From: Trichomonas tenax
Lineage: Eukaryota > Parabasalia > Trichomonadida > Trichomonadidae
Reading direction: 5' to 3'
DNA length: 31,780 nucleotides
Assembly (NCBI GenBank): GCA_023091735.1
Contig: JALKBU010000588.1
Coordinates: 1 to 31,780 of the forward strand
In this document: piece after piece, positions 24,501 to 31,780 of the stretch
Layout: each line of letters opens with the position of its first letter
How positions within the stretch are numbered: the first letter of the stretch is position 1
The notes under the pieces: generated by a model
What the model was told of the DNA's origin: nothing
The model's input: only the letters and a program-made list of their open reading frames with translations
The model's database searches: none
Translations under genes and position numbers: made by a program

Positions 24501-26875
24501 TCTCACTTGCAATGGCTTTATTCAGTCCAGTTAGATCAAACTTGAAATATCCAATTGATCCTGCTAAATTCTCTGAACCAACAACATATTACAATTTGCC
24601 ATTTGTTAGAATGTTCTCACAGACAGCAGATAAAGATCAAGTTGCAAATCAAATTAAATTCCCACTTACTAAGTTCACGCATCCGCTTATTGTTTCAATC
24701 GAGCGCAGAATGGCTATGTTTGAGTATGACAAAGAAATCAACTTAATCATGAAACCACCGCCTGATGTTAGATCTCTCAGGAAACTCAGAACTCTTCCAT
24801 TCAACTCTTTGGATCTAACAAACTGTGTTTCTTCGATTCTTGGCATCAGAACATTCCTACTTCACGTCAGATACGGAAAGCAATCAAACCAGCAGCAAAT
24901 TCCATACCACGCATTCATTTCTTATAACTTCAGCAGAATGAGTGTTTTATTGTCAAAGGCTGGATCCAATCGCAGAGGTCTCAAAGCTTTGATGAACTCG
25001 ATTAAGTTCGCAGAAATGCATTTCAGCAGTCCCCAAATTCAACAATTCTTATCGCAAACTAATCCACAAATCCAAGCAATTCAGCCATTGTTCAAACAAG
25101 CGATTGACAGCTGCGGAGGCTTTAATGTTAACAGATTGAATATTGCAAGAGTTTACCACTTCTTAACTCAGCCTTTCAACATGCAAGTTCGCCCGCTTGA
25201 CGCAACAAGATCGAACTACTTCCTTGCAATGCGCGATTTAGGTGGATACCTCAAATCATTGCCTCCAAATTATCAAAGCATTTCTCTCTATAATGATATA
25301 TTCACATTCCTTTATACATACGACGCGAAGCAGATTAAGCCAGAGCAAGCTTACGAGATTCTCCTTGGAAACACACATCAATTCACAACAGAGCAAAGCT
25401 ATTATGCGACAACACTCGCATTTGCAATTCTCAAAGTGTTCCCAGAGACCACAAACGATTTCTTAAAATCGATGGAAAAGCATTATCGTGAGAGACTGCC
25501 TTTATGGCTTCGCTGGCTTCCACACTTCTTCACTGTCTTCAAGGAACCACCACGCAGCATCATCTCAATGCTCATCAAGTATCAGCCTCATTACACACGC
25601 GCAATACTTCGTAATGTCCAATTCATGAATACAGCACTCAACTCAAAATTCATCATAGAGGATATCAACAGGATGATTATGGAGAATCCTTCCACACTTT
25701 ATCAACTCTCTGACTGCGACTCAATCTTCAAGTGGACACAACAATGCGAACCAGACATCGCTGAATTCAAGAAAGCAATGAATGTTTCCGTCAAAACTCT
25801 CGAAGGCTTGGCACTTTGTACACAGCCACGTAATGAGCTTTTGGATATCACAGGGCCAGACATTAAGCAGTATCTCCTTGAGCATCCGCCGTACTTCAAG
25901 ACTAATCTCAGGTCCATTGATATGAGAACTCCGCGTGGATTTAAGATCCCACTGAGGGCAGGATTCTATCATGCTGAGATTGATGCTCCTGGTGACAAAG
26001 AAGCGACATTAACGTTCATTTATAACAAGGGTGGACAGACAACTTACACAATTACATCTGCTCTTCTTTATCCGCCAAACTACATCGAGGAAATCATTAT
26101 GTATTGCATTATAAAGATTTTCGAAACACATCAATCTTCTGCAATGAGAACAAGCTTTGTTTACGTTAATCAGATTTTCTATCTTCACAATGATATTGTT
26201 TTAGTCCAAGGAAAGCATCAAAGTATTCAAACGATATCAGGAACGAATATTGTCTACGAACTTCTTAAGAGAAATCCAAATAGAATTGCAGGTAAATCTC
26301 CTGCTGAAGTCATGGAAAGGAGAAACATTGATATCAAGAAAGATGTGCTATTCGAGTGGATATCAAAAGGTGCCAAAGGTAATGTTATCGACTTCCTGCA
26401 GATGAAGCAGTGCCTTGCTGCCTTCATTGCATCTTATTCAGCCCTTAAGTTCTTGTTCTCGTCTAACTTCAATTACACAATGAACATGATCTTTGGCTTT
26501 ACGAGACAATCTTGCTTCATTCCAAACACAACAAATGTGGGAAGGAGAGTTATTCACTTACCTCTCACCCCAACAATTACAGCTGCATTCCCAATGTTCA
26601 CTCTCAAAGGAATTTTCAGTGCTTCGTGGCAGGCTGTGATGGAAACAATCAATACAAAGCGCGATAAAATCCGTGTAATTCTCGGAGGACTTGTTAAAGA
26701 TAATTCAGATCGGGTTTCAAAGATGGTCCTTCAAAGAGCAGAAGCGTGCTCTACAATGGTTGCAGAAGACACTGATAAAGAAGAATTCCCATTCCCATTC
26801 GCCCTCATTAACCACTTAATTGATTATTCCGGAAATGCATTCATGTGTCAAGAATCAACTTTCGGATGGATTTAA
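18563..26875 (+). CDS. Tra1/TRRAP-like PIKK-family pseudokinase
   Basis: 2770 residues without an intron. About 2000 residues of HEAT/TPR-type helices are followed by a FAT-like region, a degenerate PI3K-type kinase domain (about 2400-2740) and a FATC-like end (HLIDYSGNAFMCQESTFGWI). The catalytic loop expected to read DRHxxN is GFTRQSC (2645-2651) and the HIDFG position reads HLPLTP (2665-2670). Both catalytic residues are therefore lost, as in Tra1/TRRAP. The LPLTPTITAAFP and GIFSASWQAVM segments also resemble TRRAP. The family scaffolds SAGA and NuA4/TIP60 acetyltransferase complexes and binds transcription activators in the nucleus. It is shorter than yeast Tra1 (3744) or human TRRAP (3859), mostly in the HEAT region. 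Other PIKKs (TOR, ATM, ATR) keep catalytic motifs, which makes them less likely. Intact, stop TAA. Confidence 0.8.
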   Translation: MEQVGPYEYLFQAPKIENPSDEILDALESFLISGFDSAVKKRIEKIIDYFIHNLPPYVNSNNLTIRYQSRIISLMHLIHPTYLNESLSAKIEEALFQILRSGGQLQTAAFSCLFDHMYIAPRGKPDRLIEFRKWYYSYLQNAIQDIFKCDHKFLMFLISSYKNNPPTPDQISLYYEIPILLAGECLSYKDSLQFFPDLEQICAKSLRTCSRFFEGAKEPPKFTKFDLVIQLNDKIPRELKFFHIYENYLLLCSSICAFPSLQNPQIQEIVKNELLSNFLSIAYEPIINARRATLYFMSAMQGQHHKEYLSVILSYAYQLIRVDPKFVSQVLKKFILQAGAENQHEFIDQFMSILELFIDYYNENPIQWGDINFAVLNIMQEVMIQFLRNGNDDKETKFDILIRLTKYISKMLDLYADIYGSTKDAKISKKYKKVPKNIFRKYLDIIIDRYSTILTNLSTGKCYSFFNRYIQYFIPKSPLYVFNQNFLYKVHKTIKAPAAMILALIGYVGKNPDNLQNLTLQILYRSVSEYIFSEPAAKTTEEEKNTVITALFRLFCFCIHKQKVQILDMFFIEILRLFSKEKQPLNSKFAQFYKLIKQNSQNWGLMLTGLQPEITFSKLALLIFPVLEVPSDDKTVELWFNLFVPALEDPNRQSFYLYSVVQLNLMEYFMKLQKGTQFRFFNAITKNLNNNLPIVPYILNMISDQIIQISQEINLQAGKNKAASTFVKVDDRSISLEIVFEAMQAAESYDLQFLQKCIYAALQEISYRKSCANEIVDKIINHIKSNDKELLKHLPATYSGYYYTYMLFEEILVPDDQVIDFIKQSTFLYGSKDHVHTILKLVNKLFEKLPYSTELVNLVIPIIYTSGKLTDFGIEIIKKHIINKQDQDPAVEEPVINALQKAVRYTQIDFSITFLNKLSLALASHPLIQRHKKTLTMDVKKVEQLMEMALPEQQAPQLFGVAFSEFDGFLRIYDLIIKTIHDDEAKNKDTTPLFKSSKYQDHIIHLVMQGNFLESEQYIKRDPQLVNFMRMRFMYKLLARIVIAFPKEKQYQNYVIDAFKVFDEYWNRQYLPFFLRQIRKGVELNLGNYDSWPPNILDILSIDQSQPSTSSLRMMLFFTKTGHFVKCSNPVLELCKDTCTYIFNRHSKQNLRRERILADADLLFQIIHAVHDLEEEDVNPVPFINSLLELAVSLRSHPTNPVILPLEKVVTCFQNQFVTCLGSKFAKDNNFAYLYIMEELFTHPDCRSFAMCCIKNIFTNYLSISNHIKLLPVANVAFIISHFFNCIAEVARNPDTPSTDLFAMIKIIQKVFEKQNIDVAKFKPAIFSSMMDALIPPNIEGYVNDTNLVNIIFNESITFILKKPSVFLHPIMITRIVKFFTLVPGMHQKSLELFTMIPENSVSFAFLKQILYKFYEMSPPTEKVVLPIGHLAEGNLFEQFIYDYSGAQLAYFENVEIEDVMSAPSRYLNAHIGDIYIKRGYLDKMELQSMSRISKSMFRPTIDASKEFNEYIDVYPYFSSLSFNIIRDNSGQTIQISSEEYSRYWFGFGMNFIHKSKQIIPQMQPYAKYLATIAPQLHKRYHAPFLNMVISLIIFYFEKSVPKDYFNIINTLVPIFEAVAKDTDIKEIFIANLDTFRNYLREKIEGQDKSVMLNQIRFVYSAIQHLARFLWLDENFFPQPLSIVPFFENQLPGELLRYYKEALKAAVLHSKNVADIVLNEISTFFKNTQKKIFLSPVLPTPFATIINWYTEVTALDPHHGALIEHIVDAFKPQTVAMLLQEAKYIVLPIPAKFTKILIEVINSFPSFNDRIAGRPSMTIYKKLSQAEDLQKTIWEMDWPSMPGSTHLYTFASLMFPSTLASLILYISEENVCTMLCESLLSLPFNIKRFVMYYTNICPDTTLASFFRTTSSYYESIPLPHKPIISNIQYLNDISMFDDALALAELKSSEFAKAVKFTQLYNYEAASQAYLDIMAKENENFSLAMALFSPVRSNLKYPIDPAKFSEPTTYYNLPFVRMFSQTADKDQVANQIKFPLTKFTHPLIVSIERRMAMFEYDKEINLIMKPPPDVRSLRKLRTLPFNSLDLTNCVSSILGIRTFLLHVRYGKQSNQQQIPYHAFISYNFSRMSVLLSKAGSNRRGLKALMNSIKFAEMHFSSPQIQQFLSQTNPQIQAIQPLFKQAIDSCGGFNVNRLNIARVYHFLTQPFNMQVRPLDATRSNYFLAMRDLGGYLKSLPPNYQSISLYNDIFTFLYTYDAKQIKPEQAYEILLGNTHQFTTEQSYYATTLAFAILKVFPETTNDFLKSMEKHYRERLPLWLRWLPHFFTVFKEPPRSIISMLIKYQPHYTRAILRNVQFMNTALNSKFIIEDINRMIMENPSTLYQLSDCDSIFKWTQQCEPDIAEFKKAMNVSVKTLEGLALCTQPRNELLDITGPDIKQYLLEHPPYFKTNLRSIDMRTPRGFKIPLRAGFYHAEIDAPGDKEATLTFIYNKGGQTTYTITSALLYPPNYIEEIIMYCIIKIFETHQSSAMRTSFVYVNQIFYLHNDIVLVQGKHQSIQTISGTNIVYELLKRNPNRIAGKSPAEVMERRNIDIKKDVLFEWISKGAKGNVIDFLQMKQCLAAFIASYSALKFLFSSNFNYTMNMIFGFTRQSCFIPNTTNVGRRVIHLPLTPTITAAFPMFTLKGIFSASWQAVMETINTKRDKIRVILGGLVKDNSDRVSKMVLQRAEACSTMVAEDTDKEEFPFPFALINHLIDYSGNAFMCQESTFGWI

Positions 26876-27130
26876 TTATACTTTTTTTATATTTGTTATG
26901 TATTTATATATTTGTATTTAGATTATAAGTTTATTTCGTACAGAAATAACTAAAATATTGATTATGTTTCTATTAATTACAAAATTATTTTATTTCGACA
27001 TTTAATTTGATAATATATTTGATTGATAACGCATTGGACGAAATATTAGATTCTACTATAATAGACGCTTAAATCATTATGAACAATCAATTAACTGCAG
27101 GTTTTGATTAATATTTTTTCAAATGAAAAA

Positions 27131-28009
27131 TTAGTTGTTTTGATCAAAAATTGATGAAGGAAGTGTCGAATCTGATGATGAAAGATATTTGGGAACAACA
27201 CCTTCAGGTGTTGGACCTTGTGTTTGAAGGTACATTGAAGGGATGCGAGGCTCTTCTTCTTCTGTAAATTGAGAAACAGGAGTGAAATGTATCTGAATGG
27301 GATTACTGATAAAATCAACAACATCTTCTTCATCTTCATTGAAACTTCGAGGACGCTGCCCGAGCTGTATAAAGTCTTCTTCTTCATCATCATAATCATA
27401 CTCTTTTTGCGTGCTTTTGATTGATCTTCGAAGAAAATAACTTCCTTGTGTTGGCGATTTATAAAATGATTCTCCTGCAGAATTAGAGAGCTGCGAAAGC
27501 AGTCCTGTTGATATAGATGAGTTGGAGGATGCTTGGCTTCGTGTGTACTGCCCTGGAATCCGAGCTGTGTAGAAGCAAACGTGATCGAAATCGAGAAAAG
27601 GAAATATTTCAATATTCGAAACTTTTTCTTCAATTTCTGCAGACTCAAGGCCGAAGCCAGGGAATTCTTGGTTTGCTTCGAAGATATATTCTGCTTGGCC
27701 TGATGAAACAGGAAGTTCATCGCATGCATTAGCGAATAATTTTGTATTTAAACCAGAAAGTGTTATTTTCTGATCAAATTTAATACAGAACACAACAGAA
27801 TCATAGGCTATAAAGATTCCTATTAGTTTCTTTTGAAAATATAGATTTGCTGCCGAAGATGCAACAAAATTAATTTTTTTCTTGAGCTTTTCATCCTTTG
27901 GATACAATAAATTTGAAAAGTCCTGTATGTACAAACTAATGGAGTCGTTTAGAATCCTGTGGTTAACAGTTGCAAATATTCTGCAAAAAATACCTTCCGC
28001 TACATGCAT
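27131..28009 (-). CDS. Unrecognised protein with acidic disordered tail
   Basis: 292 residues from the ATG at 28009, six bases after a TCA(+1) initiator-like motif. Residues 1 to about 155 look folded, with alternating beta-like and hydrophobic strands (FVASSAANLYFQKKLIGIFI, YDSVVFCIKFDQKITL). The rest is Ser/Gln/Pro-rich and acidic, with DYDDEEEDFIQLGQRP and FNEDEEDVV patches, so probably disordered. No signal peptide or membrane span. A strand-rich N-terminal domain followed by a disordered acidic tail recalls checkpoint-clamp (Rad9-like) proteins, but no motif proves that and the folded part is short. It converges with the Tra1-like gene, 255 bp apart. Confidence 0.7.
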   Translation of the reverse strand: MHVAEGIFCRIFATVNHRILNDSISLYIQDFSNLLYPKDEKLKKKINFVASSAANLYFQKKLIGIFIAYDSVVFCIKFDQKITLSGLNTKLFANACDELPVSSGQAEYIFEANQEFPGFGLESAEIEEKVSNIEIFPFLDFDHVCFYTARIPGQYTRSQASSNSSISTGLLSQLSNSAGESFYKSPTQGSYFLRRSIKSTQKEYDYDDEEEDFIQLGQRPRSFNEDEEDVVDFISNPIQIHFTPVSQFTEEEEPRIPSMYLQTQGPTPEGVVPKYLSSSDSTLPSSIFDQNN

Positions 28010-28019
28010 AAAAATGAAT
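28010..28019 (-). promoter_or_regulatory. Initiator TTCA(+1)TTTTT
   Basis: On the minus strand, TTCATTTTT directly precedes the ATG, with A(+1) at 28015 and a 6-base leader. This is one of the cleaner matches to the trichomonad initiator in the window. Confidence 0.55.
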
Positions 28020-28070
28020 TTTCAGTCTTTATTTAAACCTCTAAAATTGATTTTTGCAATCATTTAAAAC

Positions 28071-28453
28071 TTATTCGGCTTTACGGGCGCAAAGCATAAT
28101 CATAGTAAATATAAATGCTCCATAATTTGCAAACAAGGGTGCAATTTTTTGACATCCTGTCAGATTTTCCGGGTAGCTTTCTCTTTACTTGACTCGCTAT
28201 TGACGATCCATTCATGGGCTTCTGTGGCATGATGATAAAGAAAACTATGGATGTAAGCATATCGGCGTCATAATGTTGCAGGAAAATCCTTTCGAACTTC
28301 AGGAAAATCCGTCAATTTACAGTAACTTTCTATCTTCTCCTGAGTCTTTCTCCTTGAAACGACGAAAGCATTGTCCCACTCAGAGCCTGTGGTAGGGAGT
28401 ATCAAGACAGCACCGACTGGTGTTGCCTTCTTTGGAGAAGCTCTCTTAGCCAT
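28071..28453 (-). pseudogene. Broken gene for a small C-terminally anchored membrane protein
   Basis: The ATG at 28453 (MAKRASPKKATPVGAVLILP) gives 61 codons to TGA at 28268-28270. The same frame continues as RRYAYIHSFLYHHATEAHEW, so the TGA most simply replaces a Trp (TGG). Further on, the -1 frame takes over with SYPENLTGCQKIAPLF. It then reads a membrane span (ANYGAFIFTMIMLCARKAE) and a TAA at 28071-28073. The switch lies near 28165-28180. The reconstructed order is a basic N-terminus, a charged helical middle and a hydrophobic C-terminal anchor, about 125 residues. One nonsense and one single-base frame break suggest recent inactivation or base-call error. Family not recognised. It lies 61 bp from the start of the 27131-28009 gene on the same strand. 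Confidence 0.5.
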
Positions 28454-28743
28454 GATTTTTCAAAGATCAGCACAAAACTTATTTCTTTCTCAATTCTATT
28501 CATCTTTATAATTTGATGTTTATTTGATATTGATCGAAATTCAATGTTATGATTCGAGTCAAAAAAGCTCTTGATTGTTGTCCATAAAAGTACGTCAATC
28601 GATGTCATTAAATATCTTCAATCAAAGATTGCTTTAGAGTAAAGAATACTGTTTTTACATCAAAAGTATAATTCGAGTTCAATGTTAATAGTGTTTTTAA
28701 TATATAACAAAAATATGGTTTAGAATAATACAAACAAATATAT

Positions 28744-31281
28744 CTATTGAGGAACGCATGTGCCTCTTAGATCAATATGAAACTCTTGATTGACATCAGA
28801 AGCAATGTTAAGAACAGAAGAGTATTTACCTGCTTCAAGAGGTAGAAAGTGAATAGGGATAAAAACAAAACTCTTTGGAGCAACAGAAAATTCTGTTATA
28901 GGAGCAGAAAATGGGATTTCTGTGACTGCTGTAAATGAAACAGTATCATGTGTTTTGTTTGTCACTTTCAATAGTGCTCTTCTTAGTGTTCCTATTGCAC
29001 ATCGATTGAAATGAATCCGATTTGAGTTTATTGTTAATTTTTCTTTCTTGTTCTCACTCTCATTAATGATAGAAGAATCAATGAATGTTGCAATTGTTTT
29101 TGTATCATGAGCACTCTCTGACTGTAGTTCATCCATATCCGGAGAAGCTCTTACTTTTAATTTGCATATATTGTCGCCAGCTTTAACGCTAACATATCCA
29201 TTAACTTTCTTCAGAACGGAAACTTTAATATTGACAGAAGAATAAGCATCAATTTTTCCTGAAAGAGGTTCAACAATTATAAACGGAGATGATGCTATGA
29301 CTGAATAAGAAAACTGATTCCTACTCATGTTGATGATATTTGCAATTTTTATTTCATCATCTTTTGAATCAACATCAAAAGAGATCGATTGAGGAGATAA
29401 TGTAAGAAAATTGCTCTTTTTCTGCATTGTTTCTAAATTTAATGAAGCAGATTGTAGTGTGGACTTAAAGAACTTTGTAAATTGCTGCTTTGGTATATTG
29501 AAATCAAATTTTTTGATACTTGATTCGTACAATTTAGCGAAAAAGTTTTTCGGATTAACATAACAGAGAATTGAACGAAGGAACTCAGAACCATAATAAA
29601 CATTGATTGAACTTGGTCCATCTGATGCAATATCAAAAGATCTCTTCTCTCCAGGCTGTAAAATTGCAGTGTAAGGATCAATGAATATTGTAAATTTCTC
29701 TTCATTATTGGAGCTAAATGCAACAAATATTGCGGACTTTCCAGTATTTGTGACAACAAAATTTCCTTTGTAAGCTTCTTTGTGGTTATCTGCGATATTG
29801 ACAAGCTGCAGCGATGATGGGATTTCAATTTTAACTGGAATTGTTGAAGAAATGACCGGAATTGAAGATTTTACGTCTTCTATTGAGAATGTAACTTGAT
29901 CAATGGCTTCTCTTATTTTTTTCGTTGTTATTTCAACTGTGTCATCGGATATCTTTTGAAAATTAATGTGTTTTGATGATTTCACAAAAAAATCTGATGA
30001 TGCACTTACTACAACATGTTCTTTTTGAGTTAGACTTGAAATCATAATTGCTGAAGGCTGAACATTGATACTTCCAACATTATTCTTCTCCATAGCCTCT
30101 AAAAGGTTTATTCTGCTGCTGATTCTTCCATTCTTAGTTTCCCATGATATTGTCACATTGCCTGTTGGTGCTTCAACTGTGTTTTTAACAGCAGAAATTT
30201 CACAGGTTTCGCCTGGTTTCAATATTAAATTTTCTCTTGATAGATTGTATCCATCTGCCTTAAGTGTGGCCACAATGTCGTTGTTTGTCGTGTTTTGAAG
30301 TATAAATGGTTCCTTGGGAAACTGAGATGATACTTTGACAGCAATTGGAAATTCTATTGCAGTCGCTTTAAGATCGATGATAACATCGAATAATTCGATT
30401 GTTGCTGAGTATTTTCCTGGCGTTTTAGGAGAGAATGATAACACCATTGAGCTCTTTGATGGATTAAATGACTTCAATGAAAATGGTTCAGCAATATTTT
30501 GAGGTTTAACATCTGTACTCGAAATGTGAAGATTATGCGACAAAACTTCTCCAGCACAGCAAATTCCGAAGTCCACTGGAACTGTCGGCTTCGGTGGAAC
30601 AATCAACAAAGGTATCCTAAATGAATCTCCTGACTCTGCACATTGAACAGTCAACGTGGGATCCTTAGAACTCTCTTTTTCTGGATGATAAGTGATAACA
30701 ACATTTGCTGATGATGCAGACGCGATTTCAAACTGTAGAGGATAAATTGAGAATGCCTGGCTATCAGACGCAGTAACAACAGTCAAAGACTTCGATAAAT
30801 CTCTGTTTTTGAATTCAATTGTTCTTTCAAGCGTTGTTTGCGAGAAAGTCCATATCTTTGATGATGGACTTGGAATTTCCAGTGGTGATGGAACACATTT
30901 TCCTGTAAGAGGGACGAAAAAATCGCTGTTTCCGCGGAAAATTAAAGAAGTATTAAACAATCCGAGCTCTTTTGGATTAAATGATACCAGTAAAGCGTAT
31001 GTTTCTCCTGGTGCAATGGAAATGTCTGTGATAGGAACGGAAAAAGGAGAAGGATCTGCAATATAAATTTTGAAATCGACAGATTCGATGCCAGAATTCG
31101 GTATCAAGAGTTTCTTTTGCTGTATTCCGTGTGGATATATTTGTGGAAATAATAATTTTTTTGGAAATATTGATATTGTTGGAGAATCTGATGCATGAAA
31201 CGAATGAATTGTTTTCTTGTCCACAGACAAACTTATGATCGTCTTCAGATCCTTTATTGGCGAGTTATTGAACGAAGACAT
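28744..31281 (-). CDS. ASH/MSP-type immunoglobulin-like repeat protein (SPD-2/CEP192- or Hydin-like)
   Basis: 845 residues from the ATG at 31281. Beta-sandwich repeats of roughly 95-100 residues recur. The first (about 35-130) reads ISIFPKKLLFPQIYPHG, then a repeated F.V.I...IAPGE..AL.VSF.P...G.F...L pattern and ends PLTGKCVPS. A middle repeat starts LTLSPQSISFDV. The last ends SVLNIASDVNQEFHIDLRGT plus CVPQ. This is the ASPM-SPD2-Hydin (ASH)/MSP architecture of proteins that organise centrosomes, basal bodies and axonemes. With five to eight domains and no other domain, it resembles the C-terminal half of CEP192/SPD-2, but Hydin-like or other ASH proteins cannot be excluded. Trichomonads have flagella and basal bodies, so such a role is plausible. 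No signal peptide or membrane span. Intact, stop TAG. Confidence 0.75.
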   Translation of the reverse strand: MSSFNNSPIKDLKTIISLSVDKKTIHSFHASDSPTISIFPKKLLFPQIYPHGIQQKKLLIPNSGIESVDFKIYIADPSPFSVPITDISIAPGETYALLVSFNPKELGLFNTSLIFRGNSDFFVPLTGKCVPSPLEIPSPSSKIWTFSQTTLERTIEFKNRDLSKSLTVVTASDSQAFSIYPLQFEIASASSANVVITYHPEKESSKDPTLTVQCAESGDSFRIPLLIVPPKPTVPVDFGICCAGEVLSHNLHISSTDVKPQNIAEPFSLKSFNPSKSSMVLSFSPKTPGKYSATIELFDVIIDLKATAIEFPIAVKVSSQFPKEPFILQNTTNNDIVATLKADGYNLSRENLILKPGETCEISAVKNTVEAPTGNVTISWETKNGRISSRINLLEAMEKNNVGSINVQPSAIMISSLTQKEHVVVSASSDFFVKSSKHINFQKISDDTVEITTKKIREAIDQVTFSIEDVKSSIPVISSTIPVKIEIPSSLQLVNIADNHKEAYKGNFVVTNTGKSAIFVAFSSNNEEKFTIFIDPYTAILQPGEKRSFDIASDGPSSINVYYGSEFLRSILCYVNPKNFFAKLYESSIKKFDFNIPKQQFTKFFKSTLQSASLNLETMQKKSNFLTLSPQSISFDVDSKDDEIKIANIINMSRNQFSYSVIASSPFIIVEPLSGKIDAYSSVNIKVSVLKKVNGYVSVKAGDNICKLKVRASPDMDELQSESAHDTKTIATFIDSSIINESENKKEKLTINSNRIHFNRCAIGTLRRALLKVTNKTHDTVSFTAVTEIPFSAPITEFSVAPKSFVFIPIHFLPLEAGKYSSVLNIASDVNQEFHIDLRGTCVPQ

Positions 31282-31297
31282 CGATTTTTTTAATGAG
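31282..31297 (-). promoter_or_regulatory. Initiator-like TCTCA(+1)TTA before the ASH protein
   Basis: On the minus strand, TCTCATTAAAAAAATCG precedes the ATG, with A(+1) at 31294 and a 13-base leader. Good match to TCA(+1)YW. Confidence 0.5.
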
Positions 31298-31780
31298 AAA
31301 TTTAAAATGTACGTTTAGAGATTTTTTTTTATAAAATGTTCGAGATTTTGAAAATCTTAAAATATAGTGCGTCCAAAATTTCATCCGAGGGGTCTCAAAA
31401 AATTGAATGATTTTGAATGATATTTTAGTGTAAACTATTAAAAAAGCAAGCTCATTCACTACAAATCAGATCGATGCAAGCTTGCATCGATCTGATTTGT
31501 AGTGAATGAGCTTGTTTGCAAATTAAAATTGTGATCACCAACTGCAAGCATCTGGTGCCACAACGCCACAAGGAGCACTACTTCCCCGTATTGCGATGAC
31601 TTCTGTTGTGTATTTGCTGACCATGATATTTCTGTCATTTTTACAATTTTCCTGCCAAATATTTTTGTTAACATATGTTCTTGCTTCGTATATAATATGT
31701 GTATATATTTTGAAAATAAATTTCTGAATTAAAATAGCTCTAAGTCTCTATTTCAATGAAAAAATGCAACAAAAGTATTT
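31298..31780. other. Right-end intergenic region
   Basis: AT-rich apart from a perfect palindrome (31447-31514, listed separately) and a GC-richer block at about 31530-31625. That block is open on both strands. On the minus strand one frame reads MVSKYTTEVIAIRGSSAPCG and then VVAPDACSW before TGA; on the plus strand a hydrophobic frame overlaps it. Neither can be assigned. Confidence 0.5.
31447..31514. repeat. 68-bp perfect palindrome
   Basis: The 34 bases at 31447-31480 are exactly the reverse complement of 31481-31514, with no spacer. The centre is AAGCTT. The arms contain CTCATTCACTACAAATCAG and ATCGATGCAAG. Outside the arms the match stops at once. It lies about 165 bp upstream of the ASH-protein start and abuts the GC-richer block. 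Confidence 0.95.

Noticed and set aside
1..31780. CRISPR array, rRNA genes, spliceosomal introns
   Set aside because: No spaced direct repeats, no rRNA-like blocks and no convincing GTAYGT...ACTAAC-AG intron were seen; isolated ACTAAC strings near 657 and 737 lack the other signals.

Overview
This window looks like AT-rich nuclear DNA from a trichomonad (parabasalid) protist, possibly a Tritrichomonas relative. Four signs support this. The long housekeeping genes have no introns (one is 8.3 kb). Several start codons sit 2-13 bases after a TCA(+1) initiator-like motif. There is a fragment of the large trichomonad surface-protein (polymorphic-membrane-protein-like) family. Small and broken virus- or Maverick-like ORFs lie between ordinary eukaryotic genes. 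The placement is inferred from gene content and architecture, not from a search.

Layout. Positions 1-2300 are a patch of small ORFs on both strands: a partial minus-strand start, a lysine-rich gene with a -1 frame break, a coiled-coil ORF, and a two-repeat zinc-ribbon-like gene with a frameshift. Compact GC-rich hairpins and an inverted TATA/G-run motif accompany them. 2346-2840 is a bacterial-type DUF1877 (YfbM-like) gene, probably acquired by lateral transfer. 3498-7260 is degenerate: a signal-peptide/membrane gene with a Pro/Gln/Tyr-rich tail cut by three in-frame stops, a decayed partial duplicate, a surface-protein gene with one in-frame TAG, and a further eroded stretch. 7315-8412 (minus) is a membrane-anchored thioredoxin/PDI-like ER protein. 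8759-11701 (minus) is the ubiquitin-activating enzyme E1. 12638-13150 holds a second cluster of tiny virus-like ORFs. 13872-16607 is a large coiled-coil protein. 16651-18056 is a broken helical-repeat gene. 18563-26875 is a Tra1/TRRAP-like PIKK pseudokinase. The right end carries an acidic-tailed protein, a previously split membrane-protein pseudogene (28071-28453), an 845-residue ASH/MSP-domain protein, and a perfect 68-bp palindrome (31447-31514).

The intact genes belong to unrelated core functions: ubiquitin activation, ER redox folding, chromatin co-activation, and probable cytoskeleton or centrosome work. I see no operon-like logic among them. The recurring theme is lesions: at least six genes are interrupted by single nonsense codons or single-base frame breaks. 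The frame breaks are mostly in the -1 direction, while the five big genes are clean. This argues for local pseudogenisation or base-call deletions rather than a variant genetic code. No rRNA, credible tRNA or CRISPR array was found.
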